Source: CAVTHK01 sp964552235 (GTDB lineage Bacteria > Spirochaetota > Spirochaetia > SZUA-6 > CAVTHK01). From it: DNA of 64,000 bases. Under the pieces are notes generated by a model. It worked only from the letters and a program-made list of their open reading frames with translations. It had not been told where the DNA came from and ran no database searches. Position numbers and translations under genes: made by a program. The stretch is from assembly GCA_964552235.1 (NCBI GenBank), contig CAZKGO010000011.1, forward strand, positions 1-64,000, written 5' to 3'. Positions within the stretch are counted from its first letter, which is position 1. The number at the start of each line of letters is the position of its first letter. Positions 11,846-21,239 of the stretch are shown here, one piece after another.

Positions 11846-11936
11846 CGCAGGGAGGATCGGCGAGACTTGACCGGACGCTGCAGGCCGGTGGATACTCCGG
11901 ACAAAAGTGGGCGCACGGTCCGCCCGGACGGTTGGC

Positions 11937-14900
11937 ATGACCTGGAAACTGAACCCGGAAGCGCCTTCGAGCCTCGCCCTCTGGACCCAAGAAGAGCTGT
12001 TCGACGACGACGAGGTCAAGACCGAAATCGCCGCCTGCTTTGCCCAGGGCAGGGCCTTCCCCTTTTTCGTCATCCGGCCGGCGGTGGAAGCGGCGCGGCG
12101 CGGAGCCGGCACCGAGGAGCTGAGGGCCCTCCTGGCCCAGGAGCGCGACCGCGTGGTCGACGAGGTCGCGAGCACCGACCGCACGATCCGCCAGCGCCTG
12201 CTTGCCAGCGTGCGGCTGCCCGGCCGCATCCTCGACGCCCTCGTATCGCTGCATCGCGCTCTCGCCCGGGCGACCCAGGAAGGCCTCCTCACCCGGCGCT
12301 ACGTCCTCGTGCGCGAACGGCCGGGGGCCCCCACCCTCTTTCACCTGTCGGCGAACGCCACCGTCCTCGCCCACGTGGGCCTCGGCCCAGCCGAGCACGA
12401 GACCCCTTCGATCTACATCGGGCTGCAGGTGTTCGACGTGCTCGCTTCCGCGGAGGAGCCGCAGGAGGGCGATTGCTGCCGCGCGTTCCTCGAGCTGCTC
12501 GCGATTGAGGAACGCGCCATCGAGACCGGCTACGCCCACACCACCGAGATCCCTCCGGAAATCGGGGCGTTGCTGTCGCAGCTGCTCGTGCGTCTGGAGC
12601 GCCTGGCCGGGGTCATCGAGGCGGCCGCCGTCGAGCCGTCGGCCAAGATGCGGCCCTTCGCGCCGCAGGACCGCAGGCGCCTGCTGGCGCAGCTGAACGC
12701 CCGCGCTCCCGACGACCGCATGCGCTTCGACCACGCCGAGGCGCTTCGGGCGGTGGAGACCCTCGAGCGCATGGCGCGGCGCTTCAAGGCGGGGGGAGAC
12801 CGCGCCTCGCTGCGGGAGGTCGCCCGGCTGCTGGTGGCCGCGGCGGCCCACGACGTGCACGACGTGCGCAACCGCGCCAACCTGATCCTCGAACGGCTGC
12901 TCGCCCCCAAGGAGTTCGACGCTCCTCTGGCGACCTCGTTCGAGACCGTGCGGGTCGGCAGCCTCTTCCGCTTCGAGTTCGCCCTCGCGCGGGCGCGCGC
13001 CGACCTGTACGTGCGCGTCTACCGGGAGAGCGGCAGCGGCGACCTGCCCGTGGACGCCGAGCTCGACTACTGGGACCTGCCGCTGGAGTGGGCCGACGGC
13101 CGCTACACCGCCACATGGCGGTTCCGCGCCCTCGGCCGCTACGACTGGGTGCTGTACAAGAAGCTCGCGCGAGAGACCGTCTCGATGCAGAGCGGACGCA
13201 TCAACGTGATCCCCGACGTGCGCGGCCACCTCGTGATGGAGATCTTTCCCGACGTCCACGGCCACACCCGGCTGTACTGGGCGGACCCCGTGCATCCAGG
13301 GCTGGTCTACAACGAGGCCGGCCAGGTGATCCGCCTCGGCAACTTCGCCGACGTCGCCGCCCACCTGGCCGACATGAAGGAGCGCTACGGAATCACGGCC
13401 GTCTACCTGCTCGGCGTGCAGAAGCGGGGATCCAACCGCGAGGACTGGGCGCCCGAGGCTCGCTCGCCGTCTCCGTTCGCCCCCGAGAGCCTGGTGGAGA
13501 TCGAGCCTTCGCTCGGAGGGCCCGAGGGGCTCAAGGCCCTCGTGGCCGAGGCGCACCGGCTCGAGATCAAGGTGATCGTCGACATCGTGCCGCACCTCAA
13601 CCGCCGCAGCACCGAGGTCCCCGACGACTGGGTGGTGCGCTGCCACGACGAGCGCGGCAACGTCGTCGTGCGCGCCTCCACCGACGGCCGCTACGGAAGC
13701 TGGAACGACGGCAAGCTGCTGAACTGGCGCCGGTTCGAGGTCTGGGAGTGGTTCGCCTCCTCGGTGGCGCGGCTGATCGAGGAGTTCGACATCGACGGCC
13801 TGCGCTTCGACTCCGCCCACGCCGTGCCGATCGTGATGAAGCGCGACAACTACCCGCTGGCCGGCGGACGCATGCGGACCGTCGAGTCGATGGTCGAAGG
13901 CGAGATCATCGTCAACGACCGCGAGCACGATCACTTCGTGACCACCGGCTACTACGACTCGGCCTGCCGCGAGCTCATCGCCCCTCCGTTCCACAGCTAC
14001 CTGGGCGCCGCGGTGCGCAGGGCGGGGCGCGCCAGACGCAAGAGGTGGTTCGTCACCATCGCCGAGTGCTACTGGGGCCGCGAGCAGTTCCTGTCCCGCA
14101 CCGGGCTCATCGCCTACAACTCGGCACTGTTCAAGATCTGCGAGAACATCGTGAGCGGCTCCTCGGACGTGCGCGAGATCTACCACCTCTACGACGACTA
14201 CTACCCGCGGGTGCTGCCCCGGGGCGCGGAGCTGATCGGCATCCTGGGAAACCACGACGAGCGCCGCGCGGTCAACGCCTTCGGCCCCGCGGGGCTGCGC
14301 GCGCCGGTGATGCTGACCCTGTTCATGAGCAACATCGTAATGGACTACGAGGGCAGCGCCGAGGGCGAGAACTGGCGCATCTTTGTCGACAACATCTACG
14401 TCAACTGGCACGACTTCGAGGCCGCCGCCTACCGGGGTCTGGAGGACTTCTACAAGCAGGCCTACGCCTTCCACCGGCACAACCGGGGCCGCGGGCATCT
14501 GGTGTGGGCCGGCAACAACATGGTGGCCGCGGCCATCCGTTTCTCCCGCGGGGGAGCGTCGCTGTGCGCCTTCAGCTTCGCCGACCAGGACCAGCACGCC
14601 ATGGTGCAGTTCGACAACCCGGCGCTGCCCCTGGACGACGCGGCGGCCTACCGCCTCATCGATCCGGTCTACTCGCCGGTGACCGGCCGCTCGAGCTGGT
14701 ACACGGCCCGGGAGCTGCGGGTGTCGCGGATCGGGCTCACGGTCCCGCGCACGGACCGGATCAAGATGCTGCGCCTGGAGCGGGTCCGGATCGAAGAGCA
14801 CTACGCCGACTTCCTGCGCGATTCCTTTGACCGGATGTGCAGCATGGACGGCGAGGCGGCGTTCGCCTCCAGCTTCGCCTTCGAGCAGATCACGGCGGCC

Positions 14901-16790
14901 AGCGGGTCGCTCGAGGACTTCGCGGCGTTTCTGCAGGCGCGGCTGCTGCCGCTGTACGGCGAGGACTCCCGGGCGACGGTCGAGCTGGGCCTCAAGAGGG
15001 CGCTGTTCCACGTCACGCGGGCCGGCCTGAGGTCCGGCGCCGCGGTCCTCGACCTGATGGCGGGCATGGCCGCGCAGTCCGATCCCCGCGTTGCGGAGCT
15101 CGGGGCGAGCCTGCTGCGCCACAACGAACGGGGGCCGCTGGTGTTCCTGGCTGCGGAGGTCGAGCCGTTCTCCAAGAGCGGCGGCCTCGCCAACGTCGTG
15201 GCCGAGCTGCCGCGCGAGCTGGTGCGCCTCGGCGAGCAGGCCTGCATCGTAACGCCCCTGTACCGCCACGGCGACGCCAAGGCGGTACAGCGCATGCGCC
15301 TTGCCGTCGAGAGGCACGGCATCGCCTACACGGGCACCAACGTCCGCTTCTGGATCAACGGCGTCGAGTACGAGGCGGGCGTTCACTCGGGCTGGGTCGA
15401 GGGCGTGCGTTTCTTCATGCTCGACCATCACGAGTTCTTCGACGGGCTCTACTGGGGCATCACGGCCGAGGAAAAGCTGCGCCGGCGGGTGGCGCTCGCC
15501 CGCGCCGCCGCGGAGGTGATCCGCCTCTTCGAGCTGCGCCCCAACTTTGTCTTCACCAACGACGCCTATACCGGGCCCTTTGCCGCCATCGTCAGGTCCG
15601 ATCCGTTCTACGCGAGCCGGCCCGAATTCCAGCGGATCACCCTGATTCACGTCATCCACAACGGCGGCTGGCAGTACTTCGACGCCTTTCATCGCTTCGA
15701 GAACGGACGGGACCTGTTCTCGGTGTTCGGCCTCGCCGGCCACGAGGCCTGGCGGTTCGCCGATCCCGCCGACGGGGCGCGGCTGTCCTGCATGGCCTCG
15801 GGCGTGCGCTCGGCGGACCGCGTCGTCACGGTGAGCCCTTCGTACGCACGGCAGATCCAGGTGGCCTGCGACGGGCTGGAGCGCATCCTCCACGGCGTCA
15901 TCGGCATCAACAACGGCGTCGACAGCTCGTTCAAGGCCAAGGCCGAGCGTCGGCTCGACGAAAGCGGCTTCGTCGAGACCAACTACCCGCGTCTGCTCGA
16001 GCGGCTGCAGGCGGACGCGGACCTGGGCAAGCTCCTGGAGACCCGCTACCCGGAGATCCTCGCGGGCCCGCGCGCGCCGGAACAGGTTCGCGCGCGGCTG
16101 CGGCGGAGCCTGCTGGTGCGGATGCGCAACAAGCTTCTGCTGCAGGTGGAACGGAACCTGAGGGTCGATCCGGACGCGGTTCTCTGCTGCATGATCCACC
16201 GCATCACCGAGCAGAAGGGCTTCCAGCTGTTCCTCGAGGCCTCCGAGGGGCTGTTCCGCAGGCTCGGCGTGCAGGCGATCGTCGGCGGGGCGCCGGCTCA
16301 CGGCGACACCCGGGGCCAAGAGATCGCGCGGGGCCTGGAACAGCTGGCCGGGTACTACCCCGGCCAGGTGTGGGTCGGCATCGGCTTCCAGGACGTCTCG
16401 GTGCCGCTGCTCGCATGCGACGTGTTCCTGATGCCGTCGCTCCACGAGCCGGGCGGCATCTCGCAGCTGGAGGCGCTCGCCTGCGGCTGCTTCGTCGTGG
16501 CGCGGGCCACGGGGGGGCTGCGCGATACCATCTCGAGCCTTCGCGTTGTGGGCGGCCGCATCCTAGGCAACGGGATCCTCTTTTCGGACTACGCCGCCTG
16601 GGCGCTCCACGACGCGATGCAGCGCTGCCGGAGCTTTCTGCGCAGCGTCGACGAGCTGCGCCTGACCCGGGCCCGCGAGGCGCTCATGCAGAGCGTCTAC
16701 GGCTGGCGCCTGCCGGCCGAGCGCTACCTGCGGGAGATCTACGCGATCAAGGAGATCGTGCGGCCGGAGGTCGCTGCGGCCTCCCGCTGA
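11937..16790 (+). CDS. GH13 alpha-amylase-like domain fused to a GT5 glycogen synthase domain
   Basis: One continuous 1,617-residue protein. Residues 1 to about 330 are helical with no family I can name. About 340-420 looks like a beta-sandwich. About 430-880 is a GH13 barrel: nucleophile Asp in DGLRFDSAH (near 620), acid Glu in TIAECYWG (near 707) and GNHDE (near 771). Region I reads DIVPHLN, so the usual Asn-His is altered. About 1065-1610 is a GT5 synthase, with the ADP-glucose loop KSGGLANVV (near 1078) and EPGGISQLEALACG (near 1500). The GT5 part should extend alpha-1,4-glucan; the GH13 part may transfer or trim chains. The ATG at 11937 is preferred to a GTG 30 bases upstream; neither has a strong ribosome site. 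The deacetylase gene follows after seven bases. Confidence 0.9.
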   Translation: MTWKLNPEAPSSLALWTQEELFDDDEVKTEIAACFAQGRAFPFFVIRPAVEAARRGAGTEELRALLAQERDRVVDEVASTDRTIRQRLLASVRLPGRILDALVSLHRALARATQEGLLTRRYVLVRERPGAPTLFHLSANATVLAHVGLGPAEHETPSIYIGLQVFDVLASAEEPQEGDCCRAFLELLAIEERAIETGYAHTTEIPPEIGALLSQLLVRLERLAGVIEAAAVEPSAKMRPFAPQDRRRLLAQLNARAPDDRMRFDHAEALRAVETLERMARRFKAGGDRASLREVARLLVAAAAHDVHDVRNRANLILERLLAPKEFDAPLATSFETVRVGSLFRFEFALARARADLYVRVYRESGSGDLPVDAELDYWDLPLEWADGRYTATWRFRALGRYDWVLYKKLARETVSMQSGRINVIPDVRGHLVMEIFPDVHGHTRLYWADPVHPGLVYNEAGQVIRLGNFADVAAHLADMKERYGITAVYLLGVQKRGSNREDWAPEARSPSPFAPESLVEIEPSLGGPEGLKALVAEAHRLEIKVIVDIVPHLNRRSTEVPDDWVVRCHDERGNVVVRASTDGRYGSWNDGKLLNWRRFEVWEWFASSVARLIEEFDIDGLRFDSAHAVPIVMKRDNYPLAGGRMRTVESMVEGEIIVNDREHDHFVTTGYYDSACRELIAPPFHSYLGAAVRRAGRARRKRWFVTIAECYWGREQFLSRTGLIAYNSALFKICENIVSGSSDVREIYHLYDDYYPRVLPRGAELIGILGNHDERRAVNAFGPAGLRAPVMLTLFMSNIVMDYEGSAEGENWRIFVDNIYVNWHDFEAAAYRGLEDFYKQAYAFHRHNRGRGHLVWAGNNMVAAAIRFSRGGASLCAFSFADQDQHAMVQFDNPALPLDDAAAYRLIDPVYSPVTGRSSWYTARELRVSRIGLTVPRTDRIKMLRLERVRIEEHYADFLRDSFDRMCSMDGEAAFASSFAFEQITAASGSLEDFAAFLQARLLPLYGEDSRATVELGLKRALFHVTRAGLRSGAAVLDLMAGMAAQSDPRVAELGASLLRHNERGPLVFLAAEVEPFSKSGGLANVVAELPRELVRLGEQACIVTPLYRHGDAKAVQRMRLAVERHGIAYTGTNVRFWINGVEYEAGVHSGWVEGVRFFMLDHHEFFDGLYWGITAEEKLRRRVALARAAAEVIRLFELRPNFVFTNDAYTGPFAAIVRSDPFYASRPEFQRITLIHVIHNGGWQYFDAFHRFENGRDLFSVFGLAGHEAWRFADPADGARLSCMASGVRSADRVVTVSPSYARQIQVACDGLERILHGVIGINNGVDSSFKAKAERRLDESGFVETNYPRLLERLQADADLGKLLETRYPEILAGPRAPEQVRARLRRSLLVRMRNKLLLQVERNLRVDPDAVLCCMIHRITEQKGFQLFLEASEGLFRRLGVQAIVGGAPAHGDTRGQEIARGLEQLAGYYPGQVWVGIGFQDVSVPLLACDVFLMPSLHEPGGISQLEALACGCFVVARATGGLRDTISSLRVVGGRILGNGILFSDYAAWALHDAMQRCRSFLRSVDELRLTRAREALMQSVYGWRLPAERYLREIYAIKEIVRPEVAAASR

Positions 16791-16797
16791 CGTCCCC

Positions 16798-17853
16798 ATG
16801 ATCGTCTACCGCTCGACGGCCCAGCGCAAGCACGCTCCGGCCCACCAGTTCGACGGCAGCGGGCACGTCATCGAGCCGTACCCCGAAACCCCGGCCCGCA
16901 TCGCGGCGATCCTCGAGGCCCTGGCCGAGGCGGGGGCCGCCTTCGAGATCCGCGAGGCCTCGGGCTGCGACCCGCGCGATCTGCCCCCGGTCCACGATCC
17001 GGGCCTGCTGGAGTTCCTGCGGGACATCTACCCCTTCTACCACCGGTCCACCGGACGCATCGGCCCGGTGGTGCCCGACACGATGAATCCCGGCCGCGAT
17101 CGCGCGCAGCCGGCCGGCTCTCCGCGCAGGCGCCCCGCTTCGCTGCTCGGGCAGCTGGGATGGTACGGCTTCGACGCCCAGACACCCATCACCGAAGGCA
17201 CCTGGGAGGCGGCCCTCGGCGCCGCCTCCTGCGCGCTGGCGGCTGCCCGTGCTGTGGCAGCGGGGGCCGGCGTCGCCTACGCGGCCTGCCGGCCTCCGGG
17301 TCACCACTCGGGACCGGACTTCTACGGCGGCTACGGATTCCTCAACAACGCGGCCCTGGCTGCCGCTTCGCTGGCCGCAGGCGGAGCGCGCGTCGCAGTC
17401 ATCGACGTGGATTACCACCACGGCAACGGCACCCAGGAGATCTTCTACCGGGATCCTGCTGTGCTGTACGTGTCGCTCCACGCGGACCCGGACTGGGCCT
17501 ACCCGTACTTCTGGGGTCGCGCCGACGAGCACGGAGCCGGGGCCGGAGAGGGCGCGACGCGCAACTTCCCTCTGGCGCTAGGCAGCCGGGAGGCCGCCTA
17601 TCTCGCCGCCCTGGACGACGCGGTGCGCGTGGCGAGCGCCTTCGCCGCCGACCGGCTGGTCGTCTCCCTCGGCACCGACACCTTCGCGGGGGATCCGCTG
17701 GGAACCTTCGGCCTCGGCGTGGATTCCTTTGCCCGCATCGGGGAGCGAATCGCGAGGCTGCGACTGCCTGCGGTCATCGTGCAGGAGGGCGGCTACAACG
17801 TGGCCGAGATCGGCCGGTGCGTGCGCCGCTTCCTCGAGGGCCTGCTCGGGTAG
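16798..17853 (+). CDS. Histone-deacetylase-family amidohydrolase (acetylpolyamine amidohydrolase-like)
   Basis: Zn-dependent deacetylase of the HDAC/AcuC/APAH superfamily, 351 residues. Zn ligands are Asp205 and His207 in DVDYHHGNG and Asp294 in GTDTFAGDP. The tandem histidines PPGHH and catalytic Tyr in EGGYN are present. The N-terminal stretch with ETPARI and a loop before the active site resemble acetylpolyamine amidohydrolases more than AcuC. In bacteria such enzymes deacetylate polyamines, acetyl-lysine or small amides; the substrate is unknown here. It starts eight bases after the stop of the synthase fusion and is probably co-transcribed with it. A second family member lies at 27840. 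Confidence 0.9.
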   Translation: MIVYRSTAQRKHAPAHQFDGSGHVIEPYPETPARIAAILEALAEAGAAFEIREASGCDPRDLPPVHDPGLLEFLRDIYPFYHRSTGRIGPVVPDTMNPGRDRAQPAGSPRRRPASLLGQLGWYGFDAQTPITEGTWEAALGAASCALAAARAVAAGAGVAYAACRPPGHHSGPDFYGGYGFLNNAALAAASLAAGGARVAVIDVDYHHGNGTQEIFYRDPAVLYVSLHADPDWAYPYFWGRADEHGAGAGEGATRNFPLALGSREAAYLAALDDAVRVASAFAADRLVVSLGTDTFAGDPLGTFGLGVDSFARIGERIARLRLPAVIVQEGGYNVAEIGRCVRRFLEGLLG

Positions 17854-17886
17854 GAGACAGGCAGGCGCGTCCGGCGCGAATGCCGG

Positions 17887-18798
17887 TCAGCCGGCAGCCG
17901 GGCCGGCGGCGGCCGCGGACCGCTGCGAGCGCTGGGTCTCGATGTACTGTACGATCCGGCCGGCCAGATCCACGCCCGAGGATTCCTCGACGCCCTCGAG
18001 GCCCGGCGAGCCGTTGACCTCGAGCACCAGCGGACCGCGAGACGATCGCACGATGTCGACGCCGGCGCAGCGCAGGCCGAGAGCCTGGACGGCGCGCACC
18101 GCGATGGCCTGCTCCTCGGGCGAGGAGGCCGCCTGCGCTCCCGTGCCGCCGCGGTGAAGGTTCGAGCGGAACTCGTCGCCCACGCTCTGGCGCAGCATCA
18201 CGGCCACGACCTCGTCGCCGAGCACGATCAAGCGCAGGTCGCTGCCCTCGGCCTCGTGGATGTACTCCTGGATCAGCACCGCGACGCCCACGACCCAGAA
18301 CGCCTCCAGGGCGCTGCGCGCCGCCCGCATGCTGTCGGCCAGCACGACGCCGACGCCCTGCGTTCCCCCCAGGATCTTGATCACCACGGGCGGACCGCCC
18401 ACCATGCGCACCAGGTCCTCGGCGCAGCGTGGGGAGTGGGCGAAGGTCGTGCGGGGAACGTCGACTCCCGCCCCCGACAGCAGCTGGGCGCACACGAGCT
18501 TGTCGCGCGCGCGGGCGATGGGCCCCGCTTCGTTCAGGCAGAAGACCCCGGCCAGCTCGAACTGCCGCACGACCGCGCTGCCGTAGGAGTTGGTGGACGT
18601 GCCCACGCGCGGAATCACGGCGTCGATGCCCACCAGCTCGATGCCGCGGTAGCTGATCGAGCGGCTGCCGCCTCCGACACGCAGCAGGCAGCGTCCGGGA
18701 TCGGCCACCAGCACCTCGTGTCCGCGGCTCTCCGCAGCCTCACGGAGCCGACGCGTCGAGTAGATCTCGCCGCTGCGGGACAGCAGTCCGATGCGCAT
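17887..18798 (-). CDS. rimK: RimK-type ATP-grasp glutamate ligase
   Basis: ATP-grasp ligase of the RimK family, which adds glutamate to the C-terminus of ribosomal protein S6 or makes poly-glutamate. At 303 residues it is close to E. coli RimK (300). Seen are MRIGLLSR at the start, IPRVGTS, the ATP-binding lysine in VVIKILGGTQGVGV, IQEYIHEAEGSDLR, and the Mg-binding end LEVNGSPGLEG. The ATG at 18798 is chosen for spacing behind GGTGAGG. It has its own promoter and converges on the deacetylase gene 33 bases away. Confidence 0.92.
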   Translation of the reverse strand: MRIGLLSRSGEIYSTRRLREAAESRGHEVLVADPGRCLLRVGGGSRSISYRGIELVGIDAVIPRVGTSTNSYGSAVVRQFELAGVFCLNEAGPIARARDKLVCAQLLSGAGVDVPRTTFAHSPRCAEDLVRMVGGPPVVIKILGGTQGVGVVLADSMRAARSALEAFWVVGVAVLIQEYIHEAEGSDLRLIVLGDEVVAVMLRQSVGDEFRSNLHRGGTGAQAASSPEEQAIAVRAVQALGLRCAGVDIVRSSRGPLVLEVNGSPGLEGVEESSGVDLAGRIVQYIETQRSQRSAAAAGPAAG

Positions 18799-18825
18799 GA
18801 GCATCCTCACCTGCAGCGCGAGGAG

Positions 18826-18855
18826 AATGTACGGACGTCTCGGGCCGCAGGTCAA
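18826..18855 (-). promoter_or_regulatory. Putative rimK promoter
   Basis: Minus strand TTGACC, 18 bases, TACATT, giving a leader of about 20 bases before the ATG with a GGTGAGG ribosome site. Confidence 0.55.
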
Positions 18856-18979
18856 ACAGCGCGGGGACAGTAAAGGGAAGGCGCCCCGCGCGTCAAGCCG
18901 GCTTTCCCCGGGCCGGGGCCGGTTCCGCCTCGCTTCCCCGGGCTGGGGGCGGCTGCGCCGCCGCGGGCGCCCGCAGCGG

Positions 18980-19008
18980 TTGACCGACCGGAGGGGGCGC
19001 ACCATAAT
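18980..19008 (+). promoter_or_regulatory. Putative corA promoter, leaderless arrangement
   Basis: TTGACC, a 17-base spacer and CATAAT. The -10 box ends eight bases before the corA ATG at 19017, which leaves no room for a ribosome site; transcription should begin within about two bases of the start codon. Confidence 0.65.
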
Positions 19009-19016
19009 CGGGCCCG

Positions 19017-20078
19017 ATGGACGACGACGCCACGCGCCGCGACGGCGCCGGCGTGCCGGGGCCAAAGCCGGCTGCCGCGAGCCGGCGACGCGACCAGCCG
19101 GTCCTGGTCACGCTGGTCCGCTACGACCCGTCCGGCTGCGCCGAGCTGCGGCCCCGCACCGCGCAGGACGTGCTGAGCCTGCTCGACGAAAAGCCGGTCC
19201 AGTGGCTGAACATCGAAGGCCTCGCCGACGTCGAGCTGGTGCGAAGCGTGTGCGCCCGCTTCGCCCTGCATCCGCTGGTCGTGGAGGACATCCTCAACAC
19301 GAGGCATCGCGCCATGATCGAGGAGCTCGGCGAGGCGCTGTTCGTCTGCCTCAACATGCTGCAGTGGGACCAGGCCCGCGACGCGGTCAGGACCGAGCAC
19401 GTGAGCCTTCTGCTCACCCGCCACGGAGTGGTCTCGTTCCAGGAGACCCCGGGCGACGTCTTCGGCGGCATTCGCCAGCGGCTGGCCGGCGGGCGCGGAC
19501 GGCTGCGCAGGATGGGAAGCGATTACCTGCTGTATTCGCTGGTCGACGCCGTGGTCGACGAGCACTTCTTCATCCTCGAGCAGATCGACAAGCGCATCGA
19601 GGCGCTCGAGGACGGGCTGCTGGAGGATCCGAGCACCGAGCGGCTGCAGGACATACAGCGGCTGCGCCGCGAGGTGATCAGGATCGGAGGCGCCGTCTGG
19701 CCGATGCGCGAGCTGGTGTCGCGCCTGGAGCAGTCGGAATCACCGCTGCTCACCGGCGAGCTGCGGCCGTTTCTGCGGGATCTCTACGATCACACCATCC
19801 AGGTCCACGAGGCGTTGGAGTCGCTGCGGGAGACCGTGGCCGGCGTCCTGGAGGTGTACCTGTCGAGCGTGAACAACCGCCTCAACGGCGTGATGAAGTA
19901 CCTCACTCTGATCTCGACGATCTTCATCCCGATGACCTTCGTGACGGGGGTCTACGGAATGAACTTCCAGCTCATGCCCGAGCTCAGGTCCCCCTGGGGC
20001 TACCCGGCGGTGCTCGCAGTCCTGGCCCTGGTCGCCGGCGGCATGGTGTTCTTCTTCCGGCGCAGGAAGTGGTTCTAG
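19017..20078 (+). CDS. corA: CorA-family magnesium/cobalt channel
   Basis: Homopentameric Mg2+ (Co2+) channel of the inner membrane, 353 residues. A cytoplasmic alpha/beta domain and a long stalk helix (about residues 150-290) lead to two C-terminal membrane helices. The selectivity motif GMN is present (VTGVYGMNF), and the protein ends with a basic patch (FFRRRKWF), as in the family. The N-terminal 25 residues are Arg/Ala-rich and not conserved. Monocistronic by appearance: own promoter, and only one base separates its stop from the stop of the convergent nudC. Confidence 0.95.
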   Translation: MDDDATRRDGAGVPGPKPAAASRRRDQPVLVTLVRYDPSGCAELRPRTAQDVLSLLDEKPVQWLNIEGLADVELVRSVCARFALHPLVVEDILNTRHRAMIEELGEALFVCLNMLQWDQARDAVRTEHVSLLLTRHGVVSFQETPGDVFGGIRQRLAGGRGRLRRMGSDYLLYSLVDAVVDEHFFILEQIDKRIEALEDGLLEDPSTERLQDIQRLRREVIRIGGAVWPMRELVSRLEQSESPLLTGELRPFLRDLYDHTIQVHEALESLRETVAGVLEVYLSSVNNRLNGVMKYLTLISTIFIPMTFVTGVYGMNFQLMPELRSPWGYPAVLAVLALVAGGMVFFFRRRKWF

Positions 20079-20079
20079 G

Positions 20080-20895
20080 CTAGCGGGATCGCTCGACGAA
20101 CCAGTCGATGAGCCGGCGGGAGATGCTCGCCCGGTCGGGCACCCTGGGCATCGCATCGGCGCGGAACCACGCCGCCTCGGTGAGCTCGCGGCCGTCGATC
20201 CTGATCTCGCCTCCCGCATACTCGGCGGTGAACGCGAGCATCAGCGAATGGGGGAACGACCAGCTCTGGCTGCCGAAATAGCGGACGGAGGCCACCTCGA
20301 TGGCCGTCTCCTCGCGGACCTCCCGCGCCACGCATTCTTCCAGCGTCTCGCCCGGCTCCACGAATCCCGCGATCACGCTGAACATGCCCGGCGCGAAGCG
20401 CTCGGCATGGGCCAGCAGGAGACTGTCGCCCCGCGTGACGGCCACGATGATCGCCGGGGAAAGCCGCGGAAAGGCGAGGTGGCCGCAGCGCATGCAGACC
20501 TTGGCCCGCTCGTCGCTCTTGGTCCGCGTCGGGGCCCCGCAGCGGCCGCAGTGCTGGTGGTCGCGGTCCCAGGTGACGATCTGCTTGGCCGTGCCCGCGA
20601 CGTGGAACAGCTCGTCGCCGAGGGCCGCGAACAGGGGCCTCAATCCCTCGAATCGCCATCCCGACGCCGGGGCGGCGTCGTCGGCGCGCATGGCCAGCGC
20701 GGGCCTCCCGTCGAGCAGCCCCAGGTGGTGGGGCTCGCCGCCCCGCAGACCGGCCTCTGCGAGGTCGCCGGTGCGCGGGATGAGCCCGGCCCCTCCGCAG
20801 CCGCCGTCGCGGATCAGCAGGTCGTCGTTGCGGTAGACAAACCACCACCCTCCGTCGTGTTCTGTCGCAAGCCCCGCGCCTCGATCGAACCTCAC
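20080..20895 (-). CDS. nudC: NAD(+) diphosphatase / mRNA decapping Nudix hydrolase
   Basis: Nudix hydrolase of the NudC group, 271 residues, cleaving NAD(H) and removing NAD caps from RNA. A four-cysteine zinc site (CGRCG and CMRCG) precedes the Nudix box GFVEPGETLEECVAREVREE. The NudC-specific motif normally SQPWPFPxS reads SQSWSFPHS here: Ser replaces both inner prolines. That motif defines NADH specificity in the family, so the change deserves note, though the aromatic Trp and Phe remain. Starts at a GTG; upstream ATGs run into stops. Confidence 0.92.
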   Translation of the reverse strand: MRFDRGAGLATEHDGGWWFVYRNDDLLIRDGGCGGAGLIPRTGDLAEAGLRGGEPHHLGLLDGRPALAMRADDAAPASGWRFEGLRPLFAALGDELFHVAGTAKQIVTWDRDHQHCGRCGAPTRTKSDERAKVCMRCGHLAFPRLSPAIIVAVTRGDSLLLAHAERFAPGMFSVIAGFVEPGETLEECVAREVREETAIEVASVRYFGSQSWSFPHSLMLAFTAEYAGGEIRIDGRELTEAAWFRADAMPRVPDRASISRRLIDWFVERSR

Positions 20896-21029
20896 CTCAT
20901 TCCTCGCATGGGCAAACAGATCGCAGGCAAGGATAGCAGGACGGCCGAGCGGGAGGCAACCGCTCTCGCGTTTGCGCGTTTGCAGGTGGCGCCGGGCGGG
21001 GTTTAGAATACGGGGCGAGAGGTGCGGTG

Positions 21030-21239
21030 ATGGACGACCTGAGCGCTCAGATTGGCGAAGCGGCAGGCACGGTCTGGCGCGCCTTGGAAGGCAGCACGGG
21101 CTGGGTTACGCTGGCTGCGCTCCGCAAGCAGACCTCCCTTTCCAACGACGCGTTCCAGAGGGCCCTCGGCTGGCTTGCGCGCGAGAGCAAGGTGCAGTTC
21201 GAGGTCTCGGGAAAGGTGATCAAGGTCATGCTCAGGTGA
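21030..21239 (+). CDS. Small winged-helix protein (DUF2582 type)
   Basis: A 69-residue protein that looks like a single winged helix-turn-helix (TVWRALEGSTGWVTLAALRKQTSLS, then DAFQRALGWLARESKVQFE as recognition helix and wing). It matches the DUF2582 family, small basic proteins of unknown role, perhaps DNA binding. The start could be the GTG at 21027 or the ATG at 21030; a GAGAGG sequence is placed for either. A promoter-like TTGCAG - 18 bases - TAGAAT lies at 20980-21009. Its last eight bases overlap the convergent HAD gene. Confidence 0.78.
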   Translation: MDDLSAQIGEAAGTVWRALEGSTGWVTLAALRKQTSLSNDAFQRALGWLARESKVQFEVSGKVIKVMLR

